This document shows positions 31,790 through 43,014 of a stretch of DNA of 64,000 nucleotides, in pieces. A program made the position numbers and the translations under genes. This stretch comes from Actinernus sp. WN-2022 (lineage: Eukaryota; Cnidaria; Anthozoa; Actiniaria; Actinernidae). The stretch covers positions 24,730,369-24,794,368 of the forward strand of contig JAOWCC010001751.1 in the NCBI GenBank assembly GCA_030867875.1. The letters are read 5' to 3'. How positions within the stretch are numbered: the first letter of the stretch is position 1; every line of letters starts with the position of its first letter. The notes beneath the pieces are model-generated. The model had not been told where the DNA came from. It searched no databases and saw only the letters and a program-made list of their open reading frames with translations.

Positions 31790-31798
31790 GTCGGCGCC

Positions 31799-32060
31799 TT
31801 ACTCCGTTGGTGGACCAATTTGTGTTGGACCAATTTGTGTTGTTTGGACTCGTTCTTGTAGGTAGGATGTAAACCATTTATTAATTATTCCGTGAAAACC
31901 ATAATGGTTTAATTTACTTAAAAGGATATTGTGATTTACTGTATCGAATGCCTTTTTAAGGTCTATAAATACTCCACAGGAAAATAAGCGTTTGCCCATG
32001 TTAGTCTGAATTGCATTGATTATGTAAAGAGTGTCCTTTACCAAAACTCGTTTGTAGTTT
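31799..32060 (-). pseudogene. LINE RT, upstream part of the older host copy
   Basis: Encodes CGVFIDLKKAFDTVNHNILL with the first RT catalytic Asp and WFTSYLQERVQTTQIG, the RT segment that should precede the GVPQGS block at about 27737. A 15-bp unit GGACCAATTTGTGTT is present twice in tandem (about 31812-31842), right at the junction with the inserted LINE. Confidence 0.8.
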
Positions 32061-35000
32061 TGTTTGATTGTTTGACAGGATTGGATGTCTCGATGTGATC
32101 ACACTTTTGCGCGTCCCGTTGTAAAGACGATATTTCATGCTGCCTGATTGGTCGAAAGCTATGACTATAACATGACGTCATATTTTAATAACGCGCGCTC
32201 TGATTGGTTTGTGAGATTGTCGATCAATGAATAGACGTCATACCATGTTTCTCTACATACAAACATTCATATAATATACACTTTATTTATCCTCGAATTT
32301 ACAGAGTAGCTGAAATAAGCTAATATCTTCGAGAAAAAGAAGAATTTTAAGAATTTAAAATAAAAATGGAGAAAGTGCTAAATTTTTGAACTGCAATTTG
32401 GCGATTTTTCTCAAGATAAAATCGGATAGAGAACTAAAAGATTTAGTTGTCGATGTCACGAAACTGTCTTGGGGCGACAGAAACGCACAAGTCAGGAGCA
32501 CCGAGTTTCAGGAGTGTTACGTTTTAGTCAGAGTATAGAACACCGCGGGAAGCCCTGTTCTATTTTTAAATAAGTTAACACTGCTGACGAATAGGCGTTG
32601 TGCTCGGAGATAAACGTAATGAATTAAGTAATTTTGTCCGAATGGTTGCGAAGTGATGGGTAGTGTTGATTTAACAATTATATAGTCATGCACGTACCAA
32701 ATTCTGGTAATGAATCAATACTTTGTCAAATTGCAAGCACGTCAGTAGAATATCATTTCATTGGACTCATTTGGCCCGGCTTAGTTCGGCGATGTCTGTT
32801 ACTCAATGGAATAATAGTTTTATTATGCACACATCAACTGGATGTTGAAGTATCACAATTTACTTAATGTTTCACTGACATACAATCAGGAAGCTCGATA
32901 TGTACGGTAACTTTTTGCACAATTCGAGAAAATATCAGGGAGAGTTAAAGCGACTGATCGGAAGTCGAACCTAAATGCAATGGCGAGACATAACAAGTCA
33001 CATTTGATTTGTGATAATTTGATAAGTGATAATGGTCATAGGGCAATAATCATATAATCAATAACTAAACTGTCCATGATTTCGTCATAAATGTCGGTCA
33101 GTTTTGTTTTAAGTTGTTCAGCAGCGTAAACCGTCGTTTTGTCACTGCTGTGGAGTGACTTGAAAATTCAGGACAATGCTGTTTCGTAAAGTACAAAAAG
33201 TCAAGACTTTTAAATTGTCTCGGTCTTAAGGAGGTAAGGAATCTACTAAAAAGCATTTTTAAAAACTGTTTACACCATTTCAGCTGATAATTGCTGTTTT
33301 GTTGTTTATATAGCAATTGAAATATGTCTTTCACTTTACTAGTAATACAGTTAACTTAGTTCAAAGTCACTTTGGATAAAGGAAAATCGTCTTCTATCTG
33401 TTTTATAATATGCAATTTGACATACGTGAAGAGCTTTGCAAAGATGGGGGAAATGTCGGGGTAGAATTTAACAAGCAGAAGAGAAGAAGAAAAGGCATTC
33501 TTAAGGCTCGTCGCTGATTAGTTAAACTTTAAAACACATTTTAGAGCTGAAGAAATCTTTGTTGTTTATCGGACAGATGAATATCGAGAACTGATCTGCA
33601 CAAACTTCGATTCCTTGAAGTGTTTATGAAGTGAAAAAACCGCCCCTTTTTTTTTATTGTATTAAATTTTAGTATGCCATTAGTCATTTTGTGCAATTAA
33701 AAACCAATTTGGAGAGCGCGAACATTATTTATTCGTGTTGAAGTGAGACATAATTGCCAAGATGATGCGATAATTTATATTCCATTAACCCTTTCACTAC
33801 TGGACGCGTTTGGGCTCAATTGGTGAAATCCAGAGTGCGAACTCAACCCTGCCCATCAGTTCCAGTTTGGCTAGCCCGGGGTAGTTAAATACTGCTGACG
33901 TTTTAAGCCGAGGGCTATAACTTTCTCCACAATGCCATTCGGGAGAATTCTACGTACTCGTCGACGGTAGGTATTGCAACTTCTGTAGGGTTTCCAATGA
34001 AATGTGCTCTAATTTTGGACAAAAAAGCTACTGTAAGAGCTAGAGGACATCATTAAGTCTGAGGACGGCTGAAAAGTACTTGGTTTGCTTTTAGTTAAGA
34101 GGGAGAAAAGTTATTAAATTGTGAATTTCGGTAATTTTCCCGCCAAAATTTGGCGGGAAATATACAATTATAGAACCATTTACAAAATAACTTTCATAAC
34201 ATTCATCTTTTAGAGTTTAAAATATTTGTTCATTACAATCTAGCAATTAAAAGAGTAAACCGGTACCCTCAATCGTGTTTTTTTTTAGAATTTTGAGAGG
34301 AAATACTTTAAAAATAGGATACGTCATTATGACGTCATATATTTTTGAAAACGTCTTTTAAAAATAAATATTTGAGTATTTTTCGGGTTTTAAAGAGGAA
34401 ATGTACTTATTGTACACTGAATTTAGAAAGCATGACTGCTGTCAGGAAACTTTAGTTCTTAGAGCGACTGCCTGTAAATATCGAGAATCGCCGGTCAACG
34501 GTGAAATTTCGGAATCCTTCATATTTTGCCAGAACATACCCTTGGGTGAACTGTTTTAGGAAATCATATCAAAAAGTTCCAGCGCTTTTTTAATTTGGCG
34601 ATTTTTACAAAAGATCGAAAATACGGCCCCAGAGCGGTTTTTGGCTTGTCGGAACGACCGAATCATCACGCAACAACAAAGAGCTAGGGAAGTCTTATAA
34701 AAACTCCAATGGAATCATACTTCACACACGTATTAAAACAACTCTTTGACCTCAACATCCAGCAAGAATATACTCCGATAGTGTAATTTATTCTTTTTTC
34801 TCCGCCTTTTTAAACATGCATGTTTTGGATGCCAAAACATAAAACAAAATAATGGCCAAGTTTGACAGCCCTAAGCGACTCCTGGTATATGACTTTTTTA
34901 AATAAAAACTACACGGCATGAAAGCTTGGTTATTCTAGTTTAATCTAGCAAAGTGCCAACTTTGGAATCCAAACGCTTCCCCTCGGCAAAATAAATCGAC

Positions 35001-35465
35001 CATGTACTGTAAGAGAGACGATTTAACCTCTAATTTTACAGTGCTTATCATAAACACCCATTCAAAAAGTAAACAAACGTCCAAAATCATTTTTCAACTA
35101 CTATTAACTGGTCTTTTAAAGCTCTGAAAGTGAAATGTTACCTTTTGTACCTTTTTATCAGTCGAGATTTTGAGCCTGAGAGCCGTTAATTGAATGGTAG
35201 CTATATATATAGATTCCCGTGCGAATCCGATCAAACATTGAAACAACAACAGAGTTGTTCCAGTCATCGAATTGGCCGAAATTCACCAGGCTGTGCTCAT
35301 TAAATGCCTACACTTACATCGGAAGTACATTCTAAACGACAAATATATCAGATCCTGCAGTTATTTCTGAAGCCAAACGAAGACATTTTCATTCTCAAAG
35401 ATCTGACCTGTCACCTATCAGTAACGCTAGCGAAGCGCCGGCTCAACGAATACAACTCTAGTTTA
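32061..35465. other. Gene-poor sequence with CCAAT-type repeats
   Basis: A segment at about 32130-32240 (GACGTCATATTT...AACGCGCGCTCTGATTGGTTTGTGA) matches the inverted sequence at 47770-47830. No coding region with family resemblance was found; frames at 33098-33334 and 35304-35522 are unsupported. Confidence 0.5.
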
Positions 35466-35530
35466 CACAACAACAACAACAACAACAAATTATTTTATTT
35501 ACACTCTTATATATACATGTAATATTAGCA
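35466..35530 (-). repeat. LINE 3' tail-like CAA repeat
   Basis: Eight CAA-type units followed by ATTATTTTATTTACAC resemble the tail of the two-ORF LINE at 9436-9475 (CAA units then TATTTTATTGGCTCACAC). This is probably a heavily truncated minus-strand copy whose other end I cannot define. Confidence 0.4.
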
Positions 35531-35904
35531 AAAGTACTATAAATGAAGAGAGTGTCAGGATACCTGAAGTAGCTGAAGAACTAATCGAGTCAGGTACTCA
35601 TGTTATGAGAACTAAAATAAATTCCTGCACATTCTTTATAAGCCAATAGAAAGCTTAATTCAGATACATGGAGATAAACTACTGACTCAACTCTGCATGA
35701 TAACGATTTCCTCTAACCGGCGCTGTCTAAAATAGCCCGGTAAATATAATCATGATGACAAACAACTAAGCTGAAAATATACTACTCACCGACAAGAAGG
35801 CCCATTTCCACCACTTTTATTTATCCACCCGGACTATCCATTGTGGTACTCAGTATTTGAAAAGAAGTTAACTGCCCGAGGGTCCTAAACGCCAGGCTAA
35901 ACGA

Positions 35905-36030
35905 TATGCAACAAGAGGCCCTGAGTGGCCTTAACTCGGGCTATCTATAGCATGTACTGCATGGAGTGCTAGCGTAATTTTGTGTCAACATGGTTTGTGC
36001 TAGAGTAGCCAGAGAATTGGTTCTCTACTG
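35905..36030 (-). repeat. GGCCCGAGT hairpin terminus, copy 2, about 120 bp
   Basis: On the minus strand: CTAGCACAAACCATG ... CTAGCACTCCATG ... GATAGCCCGAGTTAAGGCC then ACTCAGGGCCTCTTGTT. It matches 54805-54925 (plus) across the whole stretch and 24297-24336 at the terminus. GCCCGAGT and ACTCAGGGC can pair as a hairpin with one bulge. Confidence 0.65.
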
Positions 36031-36077
36031 ATGCTCTTGTCTGTCAAATGTCAATGAGCAAGTGCCCCACGTATTCC

Positions 36078-36165
36078 GGGGGGGGGGGGTGGGGGTTAGG
36101 TTAGGGTAGGGTAGGGTAGGGTAGGGTAGGGTATGCCTGGGAGGAGGAGGGGGGGGGGGGGGGGT
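36078..36165. repeat. G-rich tract with degenerate telomere-like TAGGG units
   Basis: Poly-G runs flank TTAGGTTAGGGTAGGGTAGGG-type units (about seven TAGGG pentamers). It could form G-quadruplexes. The cnidarian telomere repeat is TTAGGG, so this may be a degenerate interstitial telomeric array or simple G-rich slippage. Confidence 0.8.
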
Positions 36166-37699
36166 GGAAATGATAGAGCCATAATACACACACAACACAC
36201 ACATACATACATGCTGTGCATGTACATTTCAGCCACAATTTCCCTCAATTCTGTAGTTTAATATTACTTTCTTTTCAATATTATTGTTCCTTGAGGGTCG
36301 TTAGAATTACAAAAAAAACTTGGTATGGGTGTTGTTGATTGAAGTGCAATGGTTATTTGAGTAGTCTGCACGATATTGAGTCACTCAAATTTGATGCATT
36401 GTAATTATATCAGGTGCAGTACAACTATGAGAAATCAAGCAATTTAGAACAACAAATTCCACATAATGTTGCTATTCATTGTGAATAGTTACATGTAGGT
36501 AATGTCATTCTACATGTGAAATAAAGTCATCTATTTGTAATTCTCAATTATTAACAAACCAGTGGAGATGGCTGACATTCAGGCTAAATTCTCAATACAA
36601 TATTTTCGATTGAGGTCGTAAACTACAGACCACCATTTTCTAGTGTTAGTGAGCTGCCACTGTGCTAGTGCTCATTTTCCACATCTTGAAGGAGACTGAA
36701 ACTTATAATGGCAGGCCACAAATAAACATGCAATGTCCACTCTTTTTATATCATTGGGATCGCAGGAAGATCAATTTTCATTCCCAAATAATTCGTAAAA
36801 GTACTTGTACTCCTGATCATGACCGAGTGCAAGTGACGATGCTGACGCCAAGAACTGAGGAACAACAATTACATTTATTTTCTCATAAGATGATGGAAAT
36901 GTTTACGAGTAATAAGGCATAATAAGAAATACAATGATGAGAAGGTAGGTCCTTAAGGTAACCTTAGGGTTATCTTAAGCCAGGACCAGCTCAGATGGAA
37001 AACACTGAAACAAGATCTAGCTTGCATGGCTAATATATAATGGTACCAAGAAAGGGGAAGGGAAAGAAAGAGTGCCACTTGCATGTAAGTATACTCTCAG
37101 TTCTGGACCAAATTTAGTTATGTTATGTTATAAACTTGCAATAATGATAAATACACTACTCGATACATAACATCATTATGTCAGTTCTAAAAAAACACAT
37201 TAAATACACTGTAAAATGCCTAAACCAAGAGATAATAATCAAATACAAAGTGCTACAGGACAGATGTAAATAGACCCGGGAAATAGAACAACAATAACAC
37301 GCCAGTCGCCACAGATAAATATGCGCGCGATTTCCACATCAGAGTCATTTATCGTTCGTTTGAAAAAATCTTCATTTCGGATTACTTACTCAGTTTATAC
37401 TCACTCACTGCATGCTGGATTTTCGTTCCCGAATTTATAAACATTTAAATACATGTGCATGGGGGGCGAAACGACTGTAATTCTTTTAAAAGGCCCCTGT
37501 CAGTCAGAGAACTGAGAAATCGGGTCATTTCTACTACACTTTCGAGAGGTTAATAACAATAAATAACAACACAACGACAGTCAATTGGTATAAAGGTTAT
37601 CATGTTCAGATTAGCGGCTACTTACATTTACAAGCTGTTGAGTGTTGTCTTTATATACAGTCAGTGTTGATCGAAGAGCAGAGCAGACTCCGCTGTCAC
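36166..37699. other. Non-coding sequence, nothing recognised
   Basis: Short CA repeats at about 36187-36210; otherwise no family resemblance in any frame, including 36662-36922. Confidence 0.5.
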
Positions 37700-38098
37700 G
37701 TCTCACCAGTGTATCTTAAAGCATGTCGCATAATATGTGATAAATTCCCGTCCCAAAGCCCGTAAAACACCTCTCAGCTTTAGAAAAGACAAAAATCTTG
37801 GTATTGCACTTGAAGGAATCTTTGGTTTACACAAAAAAACAGCTGATATTAAAGGTTTTGCTATAAACTCAAAATTCCCACTCGCCGCCATCTTGAAAAA
37901 CCTGGAAAGTTGTCCACTGTTCACGTGACCAGCACAGTGCAATCTGATTGGTACGGTGGTGAAAAGAACTTCCAAAGTAGGCACAATCTGATTGGTTGAC
38001 GGCGCCAACAAGCGACACAAAAAATAATAATAATAATAAACGGCTTGCATTTTCTGACTCGTGCCTCGGCCGAAGGCCTGGCCCGAGTAATAACTTTG
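37700..38098 (-). repeat. Hairpin/CCAAT/ATG module, copy 2
   Basis: On the minus strand: a hairpin (CTCGGGCCAGGCC-TTC-GGCCGAGGCACGAG), AAAATGCAAGCCGTTTATTATT, two AACCAATCAGATT-type boxes about 43 bp apart, then CAAGATGGCGGCG at about 37893. That ATG opens a 62-codon frame (MAASGNFEFIAKPLISAVFL...). The sequence matches 52508-52900 across its length and 22092-22260 in the promoter-like half. The peptide is not a family I recognise. Confidence 0.6.
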
Positions 38099-39556
38099 TA
38101 GTGAGTGATCATGGTGAACATAATGAAATGTGACACTACTGGAATGTAACGCAACTCGTGTTACCCCGTTACTCGCATAACTTAAATACTTTCTGTGTGG
38201 AGAATAACGTGAACTTCGGATCCTATTATCGTAATTTTTCATATAGATCGATTTCATGTGACGTCATCAAATTGCTAACTTCGAAACTATGCACTCTACC
38301 AAGCTGTGCTTTTGATACAGTTTAGAGCTTACCTAAGCACGGCTTCACACCAAATTTCATCGGTTTCTTTCACTTTGTTCCGGAGATATCGATGAAGCGA
38401 TTTGAGTCACGCACTCACCAGTCACGTATTTTGAGGAGTCAAATTAGTGCAACTTTCAGCCAAAAACCTTCTATATACAAACCAACATGTCAAATAAGTG
38501 AATATCTATGCAAATAGATACATTTTAGGTCAGAATTCTTGGTAATTGTGAACTTTAATGAAACTTGGTAATCTGGCCGCCATACATTTTACTGTAAACA
38601 TGGCGCACATTTGATCGCTTATATTTTGGGCGAGAAATATCCTAGATTGATAAAACTTGTCAAAAATACGTAATTTTTAGTTCTCTTTCAGAAAAACGCA
38701 CCTTGATTTTATTTGAATCAGCAATAAAGATTTTTAGGATTCACGTGACCTAAGTGAAATCGATCTATTTGAATTCTAGCCGAAGCAAAAAAAATGAAAA
38801 CTACAACAAATATTTCAAATTAGTTTTCTGTTTAGGCCATCCCAATAGAATGTTTCATTTCCCATCGCCCGACCGACCCAATTAACATACGAAAATGTCG
38901 TTATATTTGACATCGAATTAAACAAAATGTGCTGGTTTATACATTTTTGGCTCGCTTCGTTGTGATCGATTTTGAGGTAACTTATGCCATGCGTGGAGGT
39001 GAATAGAAATGTGCAAACCCCTTGACGTTATTCAGGTGATTAGCATATTATTAACGGCGTATTAATAGACCTTTTTGTGATCACCACCACTTTTTATGAT
39101 CACCACTGAAGTGAGCCGGCAGAAGAGAGGCGGATACAACGTAGGCTACATTTGACACAACATTTCCTCTCCTGAGAAGACCAAGACAGTGGTCTAAATT
39201 AGAAGAACAAAAGTACATTCTGGTAGTGAAGGTATCATGCATGTATAAGGCCTATTGTGGCATTATTTTGGCAATAGACCGATTTAACTTGTAATTTGTT
39301 GTCCCAATTCAGATCATGTGACAGCTCTCCAGAGGATTCAGTTGGGATACAGAAAAACAAGAACAGTTATACTCAAGGGAAAAGTCAGGTGACCTGAATT
39401 GTCTATTATGCTTGACTTCAACACAAAAAGAATCAGTTGTGTCGCGCTCTCCAAATTGATTTTAATTGCACAATGCCGGTTAAGGGGAGACTAACATTTG
39501 ATACTTTAAAGCGATACATCCTTTGGCCAAGTTTCCTAGCACTAGGGTCAAAGATA
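38099..39556. other. Non-coding sequence, nothing recognised
   Basis: No frame with family resemblance and no clear repeat structure was found. Confidence 0.5.
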
Positions 39557-40265
39557 GCCCGGGTTTACAAGCAAAATGATTCAGGTAGGGTTACCCTACT
39601 GCCCGGGTCAACTCAACACAAGCCAGTAGTCTCTTTCAAATATATTATTCATTTAAAAAGCCGTTTCTTATGAAATGTCATACTAATGAATGAAAACATG
39701 TGCTACTAATATTACTCTTCCACTTTTCTTTCATTTTTATCCGGTTCAAACATCTGTGGAAGTGATTTTGATTTTACTGATTTTTGGGTAGCCTGTGAAC
39801 CGCTAGGCTCGCGGCCGCCAAAATCATTCAAGCATGGAAAACAACATGGCGGACACGAGTAGAGTTGTGGCGGGTTTTGGTGGATTAACGTCGGTTCTTC
39901 TTTCTGTGGTGCCCTTTATTGCAGCTGTCTAGTATCCTAGAATGTTGTTATGTTACCTACTAATTGCTAGAGAACTTCAGAAACTTGCAATGTGAAATTT
40001 GGCTCTAGAATAGAGTTGACCGGGGTAGGCGGGTTACCCTAGCAAACCGTTTACAAGGGCAAAACATAGCCCTAGTGCTAGGGTCACCCTAGCTCTCAGA
40101 CAGGGTAACACTAGCGCTAGGGTAACCCGGGCAGCCGAGTTGAGTTGTCCCGCCTGCTTGTAAACACATCACTAAAAATAAGAGGAAATGACCCAGCGCT
40201 AGGGTAATCCTAGTACTAGGGTAACCCTAGTGCTAGGGTAACCCTATCTTCTTGTAAACGGGCCC
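39557..40265. mobile_element. TIR element built from AGGGTTACCCTAG units
   Basis: The left end GCCCGGGTTTACAAG ... TAGGGTTACCCTA pairs with the right end TAGGGTAACCCTA ... CTTGTAAACGGGCCC. The right third (40075-40250) contains many GCTAGGGTAACCCTAG and similar short palindromes. No transposase is seen in the 0.7 kb, so it is non-autonomous. Confidence 0.7.
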
Positions 40266-40315
40266 TTAAAAAATACAGAACGAGAAAACAACAAATTCTA
40301 CGCGCAAAGGAGAAC

Positions 40316-40375
40316 GGTTAGGTCAGTTATTAAGCTCCGGTCTGTTGAGCGGGAGGTCGTGGGTTCAAACCCCGG

Positions 40376-40413
<38 letters not shown>

Positions 40414-40573
40414 TGGTGCTGCCTTTGTGAAACAACTGCAAATGGTTAGACCTTCACGTCTTCTCGGATAAGGACGTAAAATCGTAGGACTCCCGTCGGC
40501 CTCAAGTTTATCAGTCTTATCAGACTGTCACGAGTTACCGACGTTAAATAAAGTTACTTTACTTTACTTTAAA
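40316..40573 (+). mobile_element. tRNA-derived SINE
   Basis: A tRNA-like head ends in a B-box GGTTCAAACCC (40362-40372) within CGTGGGTTCAAACCCCGGCC. A unique body follows, with a tail of CTTTA repeats (about 40550-40570) after AATAAAG. The A-box near 40321-40340 is degenerate. Pol III-type promoter elements plus a simple-repeat tail define a SINE mobilised by LINE machinery. Confidence 0.8.
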
Positions 40574-40685
40574 GTAAATCACACCGTTTATCGTTCGGCC
40601 TGAACGGAACTCTGTCCTGAACACATTTTTCGAAAATATGGTTATAAAAGGCATCTAAAGGAAACTAAAAGAAATAATAAACTCC

Positions 40686-40790
40686 AAATTTCGGGAGAAA
40701 ACACTTTTCTAAGTCCCGTCGTCACAGTCGTCGTCGTCGTCGTCGTCGTCGTCCTGGTTGCTTAAGCTCCCTAATAACGCAAGAAAACTT
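40686..40790. repeat. GTC-rich dispersed repeat, copy 2, with GTC microsatellite
   Basis: AGAAAACACTTTTCTAAGTC, a run of about nine GTC units, then TGGTTGCTTAAGCTCCCTAA; resembles 4856-4950. Confidence 0.6.
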
Positions 40791-42835
40791 ATATCCCTCC
40801 ACACCAAAGCTTTTTAATAAAACAAGTTTAAAATAATACCGTTCACACCGCGCACTCGAACAAAATCTTGCTTAACTAAACAACCTGTGCGAGGTTGTAG
40901 ATCAACGCATTCAAGATAGCGGCCATGTTTACGAAACATGGTTACGTACATCAGTTTAATTTAGTAGGTGTGAATTAATGAATTAGTCCAAGGTTTGGTA
41001 GTTTTGTAAGAACATGACACATCATCAGAAGCTTCTGTGAACTAATTGATTCCATCGGCAAATGAAACGCCAGGACCCCTGCTGCTTTCATGGATGACTG
41101 CGGTAGCTTCAATAGAGTCTTATTTCACTAAAACATTCCGCCACTGCGCTCGTGTGGTAGCCTCCTACTTGCAATCATGAGAGAAACAAAAATAAATAAG
41201 GGAGAGGAAGGTTGTTGTTTGGAGACATGCTAGTAAAAAGAAACAGAAACAGAAACAATGGAAGCGAGAAAGAGAAATGTGTGACTAGGAGCAGCAAAGA
41301 CGAGTTTCGAGTTAGAGTTTATATTTATCCAAACGCAAAAAAATCCACAAAGGGAGAAATGATTCCCTTGGGTAAAAGTTAATCAAACCTGGACTGAAAA
41401 AGAAAAGAAAATCAATTGCAATTTGGCTGGACGAAAAATAACCTGCGTAGTTGGTGTTTCGATGGTTTTTTCGGAGAAACAAAAAGCTCACTACTGGTGG
41501 TACGAACGTGTCAAATATTTGTTACTTCACAACCTTGAGTTGTCAACAATGGCTGAGGTCACACTGGGACGTTAGCTATAGTAAAAATTGTCATTAGGCC
41601 GGTAGAAATAGATAGTATTAATTTGGAGTCGTATACATCTGTACATAGACATTAATCCTAATAAATGTGCACTTCACTGGGCTACAAGTGTTTGGGGCTT
41701 GCAGAATTATTAGCCTGAGGGACGCAGCAGAATAGATCAGAGTTCTTTGAGGCCATTGTCTCTATACATAAAGCACTCGCATATGAATTTGGCAACTGCA
41801 GCTGCTGTGCTATTGTTGGGGATTAACATTATTTTTATCTGAAATTCATTTTTCATTGAAGCATGGAACGCATTTCGTAAATGGTTATATTTATTGCATT
41901 TTACGAGGAAATGACCAAACCATAGTCTAAGAAACTAACAAAATATTTTTTCGGCAACGTTCCTGCATTTGTAATCGGCTCTAACCGAAACCTCCCTCAG
42001 GCGTGGATTAAGTATTGAGTGATGATTGTATAATTATTCTTTTGACACATGGCATGTGGAGTGCGGGGTGAACATTCCAAAGGTAGAAGGATTCTATGCA
42101 ATCTTAGCCTTGTTTCTAGCAAGAAACTTAAGCACAGAAACTTAATTTCCCAACTAAATAAGTGATGAAATAAAGAGGCGCAAACCTTACGTATTAAAAT
42201 GAACATAGTGTATGGCTGGATATTTCACTCAATTTAATCAATTTTAGATTAGATTGATTACCTCTATATCATTAGCCATTATAGTATTTACACTTAGTAG
42301 TAGTTATAGTTAGGTCCTTTTTTAATTGAAGTGTGAAACGTCACCAAACTCATCAAACTTACTAATTTCGGTGTGCTCTTTCTTGTGATGGAATTCATTT
42401 TTTGATTAAATTATAATTAAATTGACATTACAAACTCGACCCAGTCCTTTTCTCGTTTCTAAAGTGGCCAATATTATCTTACTGCAATCTAGAATATATT
42501 TCAAGGTAGGTTCACATAATGGTTCACATAATAATAATACTTAATACATAATGGAGTTCAATGTGGACTCGATTTATGCTTCGTTTTAAAAACGCATTTA
42601 GCAGAACGTGATGTTACTTAGCACTAACTAGTTTTACAGATCATTCAATTCATCATACTTTAAGAAAAAGCAATGTTTAAAGCTCATGGATTACGGTGGG
42701 ATATATGATTGAAATGGAAATTAGATTGGTTACAATGGGTTTTTAATACAGCAGCAACATGTACAAGCCAATTAATGAAAAACTCTGAATTTCTATTAAC
42801 GGGACCTGAAACAACCATAGGGGCTGATCAAAGCC
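40791..42835. other. Non-coding sequence, nothing recognised
   Basis: No coding region or structured repeat was recognised. Confidence 0.5.
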
Positions 42836-43014
42836 AGGACCCAAATTGGAATTTAGTGTGTTGGTTTTTGTGGAGGGAGGTAAACCGGAGGACCCAGAGA
42901 AAAACCCTTGCAGCAAGGGCGAGATACCAACAAACTCGACTCACAGGGACGCCGCGAACGGGGATCGAACCTGGCCCACAGAGGTGAGTGGCGCTTAACC
43001 ACTGCGCCACCCTA
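42836..43014 (-). mobile_element. tRNA-derived SINE, second family
   Basis: On the minus strand the head reads AGGGTGGCGCAGTGGTTAAG (A-box, 42999-43009 on the plus strand) and GGTTCGATCCC (B-box, 42961-42971), both close to tRNA consensus. A body with GGTTTTTCTCTGGGTCC and GGTTTACCTCCC blocks follows. The open frame across it is incidental. It differs from the SINE at 40316. Confidence 0.8.

Larger units (their letters stand above)
27765..31797 (-). mobile_element. Nearly full-length L2/CR1-type LINE inserted in an older LINE
   Basis: Minus-strand element of about 4 kb: 5' region and N-terminal frame (31789-30836), long endonuclease-RT frame (30830-28167), 3' UTR with a GCGCTTTACAATG-like segment and an AT-rich TAA tail at 27762-27780. 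It separates two parts of an older RT (26540-27761 and 31799-32060). The long RT frame suggests relatively recent insertion. Confidence 0.85.

Noticed and set aside
42828..43010. 60-codon minus-strand frame
   Set aside because: It lies in the body of a tRNA-derived SINE.
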